From positions 62,001 through 126,000 of the forward strand of contig JAFWHB010000014.1 of assembly GCA_017512145.1 (NCBI GenBank): DNA of 64,000 nt, read 5' to 3'. A program made the translations under genes and the position numbers. The notes below the pieces were generated by a model. That model did not search any database. It was not told where the DNA came from and saw nothing but the letters and a program-made list of their open reading frames with translations. Positions 50,773 to 59,158 of this stretch are shown in pieces (the stretch's first letter is position 1; every line of letters starts with the position of its first letter). Source of the DNA: Mogibacterium sp. Its GTDB lineage: Bacteria; Bacillota; Clostridia; Peptostreptococcales; Anaerovoracaceae.

Positions 50773-50909
50773 ATTATTTAATATATCACCTCGGGGGATT
50801 TCTTACCACACCGGGCAATAACAAAAATGTCTGACAAAGAGAATTTTTTGTACTTTCTGAAAAAGTTTCAGAGCCCTTGTTTTGCAAGGGTTTGGGAACG
50901 GCCGATTTG

Positions 50910-50939
50910 TTGACGGTCTTGCGCTGTCGGTGCTATTAT
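50910..50939 (+). promoter_or_regulatory. gcvT: Predicted sigma-A promoter of the gcv operon
   Basis: TTGACG (50910-50915) and TATTAT (50934-50939) have an 18-base spacer. Transcription would start near 50946, giving a leader of about 134 bases. Confidence 0.55.
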
Positions 50940-50945
50940 TAATAT

Positions 50946-51079
50946 ATGTTAGATAAGTGGGTCTGCGCCCTTTTTATCTTAAGTTTTCGTAGTGGTTTAC
51001 TTAAGCGCATGCCGCACGGCCGACGGCATGACCCAAGGTGCATACCCAGGGATTTAATATTTAATGGAGGTATAGAACG
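50946..51079 (+). promoter_or_regulatory. Structured leader RNA of the gcv operon, type not recognised
   Basis: The leader can fold as a branched RNA: GGGTC (50959-50963) pairs with GACCC (51030-51034), TGCGC (50964-50968) with GCGCA (51005-51009), and two hairpins branch from it, TTAAGT/ACTTAA (50979-50984 with 50999-51004) and TGCCG/CGGCA (51010-51014 with 51024-51028). The ribosome site GGAGG follows 30 bases later. No glycine-aptamer signature is seen, so this may be another control element. Confidence 0.5.
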
Positions 51080-52168
51080 ATGGACAAGAAAACCCCGCTC
51101 TACGATACCCATATCAAGTACGGCGGCAAGATCGTCGAATTCGGTGGATTCCTTCTGCCGGTTCAGTATGGTAGTGGTGTCAAGGCAGAGCACATGGCTG
51201 TCAGAACACAGGCAGGTCTTTTCGATGTTTCTCACATGGGCGAAATACTCGTTCAGGGTGAGAAGGCTCGCGATTTCCTCAACATGCTTCTGACAAATGA
51301 TTACACAGACCTCAAACCTGGCTTCGCAAGATATTCCCCAATGTGCAATGAGAACGGCGGAACCGTCGATGACCTCATTGTCTACATGAAGGGCGAGAAC
51401 GACTACTTCGTAGTTGTCAATGCGGCTAACACAGACAAGGACTTTGCATGGATGTGTGATCACAAGATCGACGGCGTTGAGCTGACAAATGTCAGCGACC
51501 AGTACGGACAGGTTGCTCTTCAGGGCCCTAACTCTGAGAAGATCCTGAGAAAGGTTGTCGATGAGAAGTATATCCCTGCAGGATATTACACATGCATCTT
51601 CGATGGGGATTTCAAGGGAATCCCTGTAATGATCTCAAGAACAGGCTACACTGGCGAAGACGGATTTGAGATCTACATGCCGGCTGACAAGGCTCCTGAT
51701 GTATGGGAAACTCTCATCGAGGCTGGTAAGGACGATGGACTTATTCCTTGCGCTCTCGGCGCAAGAGATACCCTCAGAATGGAAGCAGCTATGCCTCTTT
51801 ACGGACATGAGCTCAATGATGAGATCAGCCCGAGAACAGCTGGCCTTGGCTTCGCTGTAAAGATGGACAAGCCTGACTTCATCGGCAAGGCTGCTCTCGA
51901 AGCAGACAAGCCTCTCAAGCAGAGAAGAGTCGGTCTCAAGGTTACAGGCCGCGGAATTCTGAGAGAGCACCTCGATGTTTACAGAGATGGCAAGATCGTA
52001 GGTCATACTACATCCGGAACATTCCTTCCATATCTTGGTTCATCCTATGCTATGGCTATCGTTGAGTCCGGTGCAAGAGAGATCGGTGCTCCTTGCCAGG
52101 TAGACGTAAGAGGACGTATGGTAGACTGCGAGATGGTAGGTCTCCCATTCTACAAGAGAGAGAAGTAA
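51080..52168 (+). CDS. gcvT: Glycine cleavage system T protein (aminomethyltransferase)
   Basis: This 362-residue T protein moves the methylene group from the H protein to tetrahydrofolate and releases ammonia. It has the start KTPLYDTHIKYGGKIVEFGGFLLPVQY, DVSHMGEILVQG, the folate-site Asp in NGGTVDDLIVY, ISRTGYTGEDGFEIY, and a C-terminal barrel domain. GGAGG lies eight to nine bases before the ATG. It is the first gene of gcvT-gcvH-gcvPA-gcvPB. Confidence 0.97.
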   Translation: MDKKTPLYDTHIKYGGKIVEFGGFLLPVQYGSGVKAEHMAVRTQAGLFDVSHMGEILVQGEKARDFLNMLLTNDYTDLKPGFARYSPMCNENGGTVDDLIVYMKGENDYFVVVNAANTDKDFAWMCDHKIDGVELTNVSDQYGQVALQGPNSEKILRKVVDEKYIPAGYYTCIFDGDFKGIPVMISRTGYTGEDGFEIYMPADKAPDVWETLIEAGKDDGLIPCALGARDTLRMEAAMPLYGHELNDEISPRTAGLGFAVKMDKPDFIGKAALEADKPLKQRRVGLKVTGRGILREHLDVYRDGKIVGHTTSGTFLPYLGSSYAMAIVESGAREIGAPCQVDVRGRMVDCEMVGLPFYKREK

Positions 52169-52212
52169 TTATCACTTAACTGCAAATTATTTAAACAAAG
52201 GAGATTAAGACA

Positions 52213-52587
52213 ATGGTTGATCCAAAAGAACTGAAGTACACCAAGGACCATGAGTGGCTGCGCTATGAAGGCGACTTTGCTTATGTAGGTATTTCCGATT
52301 TCGCTCAGTCTGAGCTCGGAGATCTCGTATTCGTTAACCTCCCTGAGGTTGATGATGAGGTAGTAGCTGGTGAAGCATTTGGTGATGTTGAGTCCGTAAA
52401 GGCTGTATCTGACGTGCTCTCCCCAGTAACAGGCGTTGTTGTTGAGATCAACGAGGAGCTCCTTGATGACGCTTCCCTGATCAACAGCGATCCTTATGGC
52501 GCATGGTTCATCAAGGTTGGCAGCATCACTGAGACAGATGAACTGCTCGATTCTGATGAATACGATAAGTTTATCGAAGAGGCTTAA
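52213..52587 (+). CDS. gcvH: Glycine cleavage system H protein (lipoyl carrier)
   Basis: This 124-residue carrier shuttles the aminomethyl group on a lipoyl arm. The lipoylated Lys is at about residue 63 in GDVESVKAVSD. It has the normal family length and the typical beginning KYTKDHEWLRYEGDFAYVGIS. AAAGGAG precedes the ATG by eight bases. A terminator-like hairpin follows it inside the operon, so gcvT and gcvH are likely made in excess of the P subunits. Confidence 0.97.
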   Translation: MVDPKELKYTKDHEWLRYEGDFAYVGISDFAQSELGDLVFVNLPEVDDEVVAGEAFGDVESVKAVSDVLSPVTGVVVEINEELLDDASLINSDPYGAWFIKVGSITETDELLDSDEYDKFIEEA

Positions 52588-52599
52588 TTGAAGATCGTG

Positions 52600-52626
52600 A
52601 GGCCGCAGATTTCCTGCGGCCTTTTT
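52600..52626 (+). terminator. Terminator-like hairpin between gcvH and gcvPA
   Basis: A perfect GC-rich 9-bp stem (52600-52608 with 52614-52622) has a five-base loop and is followed by five T. It lies only 25 bases before the gcvPA start, inside the operon. Confidence 0.7.
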
Positions 52627-52651
52627 CCAAGAATGTAAGGAGGAAATAACA

Positions 52652-53968
52652 TTGGGCACTTTCATTCCTAACACCAAGGAAGAGCAACTTCAGATGCTCA
52701 ACGAGATCGGATATAAGGATTTCGACGACCTCTTTAAAGTCATCCCTGACGAGGCCAAGGTAAAGGGCGAGCTCAACCTTCCTGAAGGTCTCTCTGAGAT
52801 CGAAGTAGACCGCAAGGTTCAGGCTCTGGCTAACAAGAACGTCATTTTCCGTTCCATCTTCCGTGGCGCAGGTGCTTATAATCACTATGTGCCATCCGCA
52901 GTAGACGCAATTGCCAACAAGGAAGAATTCCTTACGGCATATACACCTTATCAGGCTGAAATCAGCCAGGGTATCCTTCAGTCGATCTTTGAGTACCAGA
53001 CAATGATCGCTGAGATCACAGGCATGGATATTGCTAACGCTTCGATGTATGACGGCGCTTCCGCTGCTGCTGAGGCATGCTGGATGTGCAAAGACAGAAG
53101 ACACAGCACAATCTATGTATCCGGTGCTATCGACGAGAGAATACTCAGAGTAATCAATACATATTCATTCGGAAGAGAGAGCAAAGTTGTTGTAATCCCT
53201 GCTAAGAACGGAGTTACAGACGCTGAGGCTCTCAAGGCAGCTCTTGCAGATGATCCTGCAGCTTCCTGCTTCCTGATGCAGTATCCTAACTTCTACGGCG
53301 TAGTAGAAGACGCAGAAGAGCTCTGCAAGATCACCAAGGAAGCCGGCGCTAAGTTCATCATGTACGTTCAGCCGCTTTCACTGGGCGTTCTCAAGACTCC
53401 TGGCGAGATCGGCGCAGACATCGCTGTAGGCGAAGGTCAGCCTCTCGGACTCGGTCTTGAATTCGGCGGACCATACCTCGGATTCCTTTCAACAAGACAG
53501 GAGAACATGCGTCAGATCCCTGGCCGTCTCATCGGTGAGACAGTCGACACAAGAGGCGACAGAGGATTCGTTCTTACCATTCAGGCAAGAGAACAGCACA
53601 TCCGTCGTGAGAAGGCTAGCTCCAACATCTGCTCCAACGAAGCATGGTGCGCACTCAGAGCTGGTATCTATCTCTCAACGATCGGCCCTAAGGGCTTTGA
53701 GCAGGTAGCTACACTTTGCTCATCCAAGGCTCACTACATGGCAGCTGAGCTGGACAAGATCGGCATGAAGCTTGCTTATGACGGCGAGTTCTGGAACGAG
53801 TTCGTAACAACCTGTCCGGATGCTGACAAGCTGAACGCAGCTCTTGAGGCAAAGGGCATCCTCGGCGGACTTAAGATCTGTGACGGCAACGTACTCTGGT
53901 GCTGCACAGAGCTCAACAGCAAAGAAGATATCGATGAAGTCGTAGCTATCGCAAAGGAGGTGTTCTAA
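52652..53968 (+). CDS. gcvPA: Glycine dehydrogenase subunit 1 (P protein, alpha)
   Basis: This 438-residue half of the two-part P protein works with gcvPB to decarboxylate glycine. It starts TFIPNTKEEQLQMLNEIGYKDFDDLF and contains SRGQL-type family blocks such as YQAEISQGILQSIFEYQTMIAEITGMDIANASMYDGASA (in segments) and GEGQPLGLGLEFGGPYLGF. The start codon is TTG: AAGGAGG lies eight bases upstream and no ATG fits. The PLP Lys is in the other subunit. Its 3' end carries the gcvPB ribosome site. Confidence 0.96.
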   Translation: MGTFIPNTKEEQLQMLNEIGYKDFDDLFKVIPDEAKVKGELNLPEGLSEIEVDRKVQALANKNVIFRSIFRGAGAYNHYVPSAVDAIANKEEFLTAYTPYQAEISQGILQSIFEYQTMIAEITGMDIANASMYDGASAAAEACWMCKDRRHSTIYVSGAIDERILRVINTYSFGRESKVVVIPAKNGVTDAEALKAALADDPAASCFLMQYPNFYGVVEDAEELCKITKEAGAKFIMYVQPLSLGVLKTPGEIGADIAVGEGQPLGLGLEFGGPYLGFLSTRQENMRQIPGRLIGETVDTRGDRGFVLTIQAREQHIRREKASSNICSNEAWCALRAGIYLSTIGPKGFEQVATLCSSKAHYMAAELDKIGMKLAYDGEFWNEFVTTCPDADKLNAALEAKGILGGLKICDGNVLWCCTELNSKEDIDEVVAIAKEVF

Positions 53969-53969
53969 G

Positions 53970-55385
53970 ATGAAGTTAATATTCGAGAAGAGCATTCCTG
54001 GTAGAGGACAAGATATCTTCCCTGCATGCGATGTTCCTGTAGTACTTCCTAAGGAAGACAAGCTTCGCAAGACTACAGTTCATCTCCCTGAGATCTCTGA
54101 GAATGAGATGGGAAGACACTATACAGCTCTTGCTAAGAGAGCTCACGGAGTCAACGACGGATTCTATCCTCTCGGCTCCTGCACAATGAAGCACAACCCA
54201 AGAATCAACGAGAAGATGGCTAACCTGCCTGGCTTTGCCAAGCTGCATCCTCTCCAGCCTGCACACACTGTAGAGGGCGCTAACGAGCTGATCGCAGACC
54301 TCGAGAAGTTCCTCTGCGAGATCACAGGAATGGCAGGAGTTACATTCCAGCCAGCAGCTGGTGCTCACGGCGAGTTCACAGGACTTCTTCTGATCAAGGC
54401 ATATCACCATGACAGAGGAGATGCTGACCGTACTGAGATCCTCGTACCGGACGCTGCACACGGCACCAACCCTGCTTCAGCTACAATGGCAGGCTACAAG
54501 ACAGTAGTTATCAAGTCGAATGAGAATGGTACAGTAGACCTTGACGACCTCAAGGCTCACCTCGGTCCTAAGACTGCAGGTCTGATGCTGACCAACCCTA
54601 ACACAGTAGGTCTCTTCGACCCTAACATCATGGAGATCACAAGACTCGTCCATGAAGCTGGCGGACTTTGCTACTATGACGGGGCTAACCTCAACGCTGT
54701 AATCGGAATCGTACGTCCTGCAGACATCGGATTTGACGTAATCCACATGAACCTGCACAAGACATTCTCGACTCCTCACGGCGGCGGCGGTCCTGGAAGC
54801 GGCCCTTGCGCGTTCAAGGATTTCCTGGCACCATTCGCACCTGGCCTGGTATGCAAGGACGGAGAGTATGTAAGAGCTGAGAAGTCAATCGGCAACATGA
54901 CCGGCTTCTACGGCAACTTCCTCGTAATGGTCAAGGCTTACACATACCTCCTGACCATCGGCAAGGATGTACACACTATTGCAGAGAACGCTGTACTCAA
55001 CGCTAACTACATGCAGGAGAAGCTCAAAGACATCTATCCGATTGCATTTGATACAACATGCATGCATGAGTTCGTAATCGGACTTGATCCGATCTATCGT
55101 AAGACACATGTTTCGGCTCTGGACGTTGCAAAGGCACTCCTCGACTACGGCATCCATCCACCTACAATCTACTTCCCTCTGATCGTTCACGAGGCCCTCA
55201 TGATTGAGCCAACTGAGACAGAGACCAAAGAGACTCTGGATGAGGCTATCAAGGCATTCCGCGAGATCTACGACAGGATCTTCAATGCACCTGAGAGTGT
55301 ACAGCTGGCACCTCAGACCACACCGGTACTGAGACTTGATGACACCAAGGCAGCAAGAGAACCACATCTGAGATACGAGTTCTAA
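53970..55385 (+). CDS. gcvPB: Glycine dehydrogenase subunit 2 (P protein, beta)
   Basis: This 471-residue subunit carries the PLP cofactor. The Lys is in HMNLHKTFSTPHGGGGPGSGP near residue 270. Other family blocks are YPLGSCTMKHNPRINE and PAAGAHGEFTGLLLI. Its ATG comes one base after the gcvPA stop and uses GGAGGTG inside gcvPA, so the two halves are coupled. The codon choice across gcvT-PB is strongly biased to few synonyms, which suggests high expression and a main role for glycine use. Confidence 0.97.
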   Translation: MKLIFEKSIPGRGQDIFPACDVPVVLPKEDKLRKTTVHLPEISENEMGRHYTALAKRAHGVNDGFYPLGSCTMKHNPRINEKMANLPGFAKLHPLQPAHTVEGANELIADLEKFLCEITGMAGVTFQPAAGAHGEFTGLLLIKAYHHDRGDADRTEILVPDAAHGTNPASATMAGYKTVVIKSNENGTVDLDDLKAHLGPKTAGLMLTNPNTVGLFDPNIMEITRLVHEAGGLCYYDGANLNAVIGIVRPADIGFDVIHMNLHKTFSTPHGGGGPGSGPCAFKDFLAPFAPGLVCKDGEYVRAEKSIGNMTGFYGNFLVMVKAYTYLLTIGKDVHTIAENAVLNANYMQEKLKDIYPIAFDTTCMHEFVIGLDPIYRKTHVSALDVAKALLDYGIHPPTIYFPLIVHEALMIEPTETETKETLDEAIKAFREIYDRIFNAPESVQLAPQTTPVLRLDDTKAAREPHLRYEF

Positions 55386-55408
55386 TCGTTTCTAAGCAAT
55401 CAAAGTCA

Positions 55409-55446
55409 AAGGGTGATACGGCCACGCGCCATATCACCCTTTTTTT
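55409..55446 (+). terminator. Terminator of the gcv operon
   Basis: A perfect 11-bp stem (55409-55419 with 55433-55443) has a 13-base loop and ends in seven to eight T. Confidence 0.9.
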
Positions 55447-55485
55447 AACTATCTGCATAATATCCCACACACCAATAAGAACACC

Positions 55486-55508
55486 CTGACCCGACCTATT
55501 CGGGTCAG
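55486..55508. other. Hairpin between the gcv terminator and the tandem repeat
   Basis: A perfect 9-bp stem (55486-55494 with 55500-55508) of CTGACCCGA type has a five-base loop. There is no T run. Confidence 0.5.
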
Positions 55509-55549
55509 CACTGTCAGTTTCGGACCAGATTTGCTCATCTCGACCCGAA

Positions 55550-55966
55550 CTGTTCTGCACCAGACTTGTTGTTATTTGTGTTTGAAGACGCAGAAGGCCC
55601 TCCGTCAAAGGGACTTTCCGCCTAGCGCAGCGGGCGGAACTACATCTCTCCCCTGTTCTGCACAGACTTGTTATTAATTATGTTAGATAATGGAGAGGCC
55701 CTCCGGAAAGGGACTTTCCGCCTAGCGCAGCGGGCGGAACTACATCTCCCCCCTGTTCTGCACCAGACTTGTTGTTATTTGTGTTTGAAGACGCAGAAGG
55801 CCCTCCGGCAAAGGGACTTTCCGCCTAGCGCAGCGGGCGGAACTACATCTCCCCCCTGTTCTGCACAGACTTGTTATTAATTATGTTAGATAATGGAGAG
55901 GCCCTCCGGAAAGGGACTTTCCGCCTAGCGTAGCGGGCGGGACTCCCTTTCCGGAGGGCCTCTCCA
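55550..55966. repeat. 203-base tandem repeat (A-B-A-B) in the gcvPB-lpdA gap
   Basis: Two related units alternate: A (55550-55652 and 55753-55855, 103 bases) and B (55653-55752, 100 bases, and 55856 onward). The AB pair repeats after exactly 203 bases with only a few changes. Every unit contains GGCCCTCCG, AAGGGACTTTCCGCC and GCGGGCGG. The last B unit runs into the lpdA terminator. No protein frame or CRISPR spacing is present. Confidence 0.9.
55894..55966 (-). terminator. Long terminator hairpin of lpdA
   Basis: A perfect 23-bp stem (55894-55916 with 55944-55966) has a 27-base loop with an inner CCGCC/GGCGG stem. It is unusually long for a terminator and is built from the last repeat unit plus its inverted arm. 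Confidence 0.75.
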
Positions 55967-55981
55967 TTTATAACTTAATAA

Positions 55982-57370
55982 CTAAAGTCTTGCAGCCTCC
56001 ATGATGGCTTCTGCGAATGATGGATGTGGGTGGATGATGTTTGCTACTTCTTCAAGCATCATTCCTCTTCCGATTGCTACTGAGAGCTCTCCGATCAGGT
56101 CGGATGCTCTTCCGCAGAGGAGGTGTGCTCCGATGATCCTGTGATCATCTGCTCTTGCTACGAGCTTGACAAAGCCTCTGTCGAGTCCTGCGATGATGGT
56201 CTTGCCGTTTGCGGACATCGGGTACTTCTTGGTAACTACTTCGATGCCTGCTTCCTTGGCCTCGTCTGCTGTCATTCCGACTACTGCGATCTCAGGGTCT
56301 GTGTAGATGCAGCTTGGAACAGTTCCCATGTTGATGGTTGCTTTGCAGCCATTGATCATTGCTACAGCATTACGGCCTTCTGCGGATGCTACGTGTGCAA
56401 GCTGCACTCCGCCGATGCAGTCTCCGATAGCATAGATGCCCGGGATAACTGTCTCGTACTTGTCATCGACCTTGATGAAGCCCTTAGCGTCTTCGAGGTC
56501 ATACTTCTCGAGGAGCTCATCTGCAAATACGCCTGCAGTGTTAGGTCTTCTTCCTACGCACATGAGGACTTTGTCTGCAGGAACCTCAACCTCTTCGCCC
56601 TTCTTGTTGGTCAGGGTAACGACCAGCTTGCTGCCATCCTGCTCGATCTTCTTGACAGGTGAGTTTACATGAACATCAACGCCCTTCTTCTCAAGAGTCA
56701 TCTTGATGCTGCGGCCGATCTCCTTGTCGATTACAGGAAGAAGTCTGTCCAGTCCCTCGATTACTGTTACGTGATCGCCGAGATCTGCATAAATAGTGGC
56801 GAACTCGATTCCGATAACGCCACCGCCGATGATGACGAATTCAGGAATCTCTTCTCCGCCCATATCGATAAGCTCTGTGCTGTCGATTACTCCAGGAAGA
56901 TCTGCGCCAGGGATTGGCGGCATGAAAGGCTTGGAGCCTGTTGCTACCATGATGTTGTCTGCAGTTACAGTAGCAGTTCCGCCCTGTGCGTTAGTGATCT
57001 GTACTATATGTGCCTCAGCAATAGTTGCAGTTCCCTCAAGGATGTCGATTCTCTTCTTCTTGAGAAGTCCTGTAATACCATTTCTGAGAGTATCAAGGAC
57101 CTCGTCCTTCCTCTCACCGATTCTCTTGCGGTTTGCCTTGAGGCCTGTGACCTCAACACCTACCTCAGCGCCATTAGCAGCGTCGCGGTATACATCTGAA
57201 GAATGCATGAGAGCTTTGGTAGGGATACATCCGCGGTTGAGACATGTGCCTCCGATGCGGTCCTTCTCTACGATAGCGACCTTCATTCCGAGTTCCTGAG
57301 CATAGAAAGCTGCTTCGTATCCGCCAGGACCTGCGCCAATAATTAATAGATCATACTGATACTCACTCAT
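55982..57370 (-). CDS. lpdA: Dihydrolipoyl dehydrogenase (L protein)
   Basis: This 462-residue flavoenzyme reoxidises the lipoyl arm of the H protein with NAD. It has the FAD motif LLIIGAGPGGYEAAFYAQ, the redox pair GGTCLNRGCIPTKAL, the NAD motif VIIGGGVIGIEFA, and the C-terminal HPHPSFAEAI with the His-Glu pair. The start at 57370 follows AAAGGT by seven bases. It converges with the gcv genes, supplying the fourth component of the system. No pyruvate dehydrogenase genes are near, so glycine cleavage is its likely use. Confidence 0.96.
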   Translation of the reverse strand: MSEYQYDLLIIGAGPGGYEAAFYAQELGMKVAIVEKDRIGGTCLNRGCIPTKALMHSSDVYRDAANGAEVGVEVTGLKANRKRIGERKDEVLDTLRNGITGLLKKKRIDILEGTATIAEAHIVQITNAQGGTATVTADNIMVATGSKPFMPPIPGADLPGVIDSTELIDMGGEEIPEFVIIGGGVIGIEFATIYADLGDHVTVIEGLDRLLPVIDKEIGRSIKMTLEKKGVDVHVNSPVKKIEQDGSKLVVTLTNKKGEEVEVPADKVLMCVGRRPNTAGVFADELLEKYDLEDAKGFIKVDDKYETVIPGIYAIGDCIGGVQLAHVASAEGRNAVAMINGCKATINMGTVPSCIYTDPEIAVVGMTADEAKEAGIEVVTKKYPMSANGKTIIAGLDRGFVKLVARADDHRIIGAHLLCGRASDLIGELSVAIGRGMMLEEVANIIHPHPSFAEAIMEAARL

Positions 57371-57390
57371 AATCGTACCTTTCTGATTAC

Positions 57391-57410
57391 TGCCCACATC
57401 ATGAGATGCG
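57391..57410. other. Small hairpin between lplA and lpdA
   Basis: CCCACATC and GATGCGGG arms (57391-57410, one mismatch) lie in the 99-base gap. A second short stem CCGGC/GCCGG lies at about 57451-57464. Either could weakly end or process the lplA transcript. Confidence 0.35.
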
Positions 57411-57469
57411 GGCGTTTATTAGGGGATAAAATTGATTGTTATTTATTCACCCGGCAGCCGCCGGATTAC

Positions 57470-58447
57470 TTACTCGATTGAATCTGCTACCAGCTTGAGA
57501 ATCTCAAATGCTGTTGCAGAGACTCCATGCGGTATCTTGAGGCTCATTATGTCGCCGGAATCGTATTTGCAGCCGGTCAGAAGCTCTTCGAGAACTCTGA
57601 AGACTTCTGTCTCGAGCGCGTCCGAATAGATCCGGCAGGCCCTGATGTACTCGCCCTTCATTGAGAGCTGGACTTCTACTTCGCCCCATTCAAAGCGATG
57701 TTCTATCTCCTTCTCGAACGGTATCTTGGTTCCGAGACGCCATTCCTCCGAGGAGTATTTCTCAAGAAGCTCTCTGGAAACCGCCGGCAGTTCGCAAGGC
57801 TCGGCGCTGCATCCGTATATCTTCTCAGCAGCCCTCACCATGGCATCCTTCATTGCCGGAATCAGCTCCTCCGCAGGAATTTCCGGAAGATACTCGCAGA
57901 GATTGGTGACTCTCGATCTTACAGAAGCGACGCCCTTGGACTTAAGCTTGGCCTCCGAGACTCTGAGATACTTTGGCAGATCTTCAGGAACTACATTCAT
58001 CATGATAGTCCCGTGATGATAATTATAACCGTCTGACGAGAAATATGCATGTCCGGAGAACTTCTTCTCATCAACAGTCAGGTCATTACGGCCAGTCTTT
58101 TCGGCCTTGATGCCAAGCAGCCTGCACGCAAGCAAAATGACATCTGTCTGCCTGCCGATATCGTAGAGGTCATCCTTAGCAGCAAAGGTAAAATTCAGAT
58201 TGCCAAGGTCATGATATACCGCTCCGCCGCCTGACATTCTCCTCGCAAGATATGCATTGTCCTGCTTGATGCGCTCAACATTGCATTCCCGCCAAGGGTT
58301 CTGATTGCGGCCGATTACGACAGTGTGCGCATTCTGCCACAGGAAAAGTGTGACCTCGCCATCCTGGGCGCCGAAGGTCAGTGTCTCCTCCATCGCGAGA
58401 TTGTCATATGGATTGGTGTTGTCAGTCTGGCACACTTTGAGCTTCAT
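57470..58447 (-). CDS. lplA: Lipoate--protein ligase
   Basis: This 325-residue enzyme attaches lipoate (through lipoyl-AMP) to carriers such as GcvH. It has the family blocks VVIGRNQNPWRECN, RRMSGGGAVYHDLGNLNFTF and HGTIMMNV, with the Lys in KKFSGHAY. The C-terminal accessory domain is present, so it should activate and transfer lipoate alone. It lies beside lpdA on the same strand and serves the glycine cleavage system. AAGGAG precedes the ATG. Confidence 0.94.
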   Translation of the reverse strand: MKLKVCQTDNTNPYDNLAMEETLTFGAQDGEVTLFLWQNAHTVVIGRNQNPWRECNVERIKQDNAYLARRMSGGGAVYHDLGNLNFTFAAKDDLYDIGRQTDVILLACRLLGIKAEKTGRNDLTVDEKKFSGHAYFSSDGYNYHHGTIMMNVVPEDLPKYLRVSEAKLKSKGVASVRSRVTNLCEYLPEIPAEELIPAMKDAMVRAAEKIYGCSAEPCELPAVSRELLEKYSSEEWRLGTKIPFEKEIEHRFEWGEVEVQLSMKGEYIRACRIYSDALETEVFRVLEELLTGCKYDSGDIMSLKIPHGVSATAFEILKLVADSIE

Positions 58448-58454
58448 TTATTAT

Positions 58455-59102
58455 CTATACTCCTTCGCTGGCATCAGCAGCAAGAACGCCTGCCTCTTCA
58501 GCTGACTCTTCGGTCATCTGCTGCTCCTCCTGAACAGCCTCAGCAGCCTCGTCGATCGCCTCAGGGTCCTCACCCTCTGTATCCCAGGTGCCGGATCCGC
58601 CGGTGAGAGTGGATGGGTCTATTGGCACAGGCTTTGGCGCATCCGTCTTGACGAATGTCTCACTGTAATACCTGAGATTACCATCCTTGTCCACCTTGAT
58701 ATCACTCATCCAGTTGCACTTGATGAGCCCGTGTCTGTAGTCCCACTCTACGATCTTGTCGTCATACACAGAGTCCTCGTACTCACTGTAACCGTACTGC
58801 TCTGCATATTCACTGTCATAGTGGCTTATCTCGTAATATGTAAGGGTGATGTCATCACCGATAATCTCCATGTCCTCGCAGTAGTCAGTCTCAAATCTTC
58901 CCTGCAAAGCGGCTCTCATCTCCTCGACCGAGCCATATGTGGTCCTTGTCGCATGGACGATGACAAAGTTGATAATGAAGTACAGCGCTGCGATCACTGC
59001 TATGACAGCAATGACCCTGAAGATCTTCATATTCTTCTGTTTGATGTGCCACTCCTGCGCCCACGCTCTCGCGTCTCTTCTGTCCTGATCAAGATTTGCC
59101 AT
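58455..59102 (-). CDS. Membrane-anchored protein of unknown function
   Basis: This 215-residue protein has a short charged N-terminal region, one membrane helix (about residues 27-50, VIAVIAVIAALYFIINFVIV), and an acidic outer domain with many Tyr, Asp and Glu (YDSEYAEQYGYSEYEDSVYDD). It ends with a Glu/Ala-rich low-complexity tail. It is probably exposed on the outside. The start at 59102 is chosen over one 18 bases upstream because GGGGGCG precedes it; this is not certain. I do not recognise the family. It lies seven bases before lplA. Confidence 0.7.
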   Translation of the reverse strand: MANLDQDRRDARAWAQEWHIKQKNMKIFRVIAVIAVIAALYFIINFVIVHATRTTYGSVEEMRAALQGRFETDYCEDMEIIGDDITLTYYEISHYDSEYAEQYGYSEYEDSVYDDKIVEWDYRHGLIKCNWMSDIKVDKDGNLRYYSETFVKTDAPKPVPIDPSTLTGGSGTWDTEGEDPEAIDEAAEAVQEEQQMTEESAEEAGVLAADASEGV

Positions 59103-59158
59103 ATACCTAAACGCCCCCATTATGTCTGATTTGAGGTATTGACCCCAGCTAGATTATT

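Noticed and set aside
50946..51079. Glycine riboswitch before gcvT
   Set aside because: The conserved glycine-aptamer core is not found in the leader, although the gene context invites it.
55550..55966. CRISPR array
   Set aside because: There are only two 203-base periods, the repeats are long and nearly continuous, there are no short unique spacers, and no cas genes are nearby.
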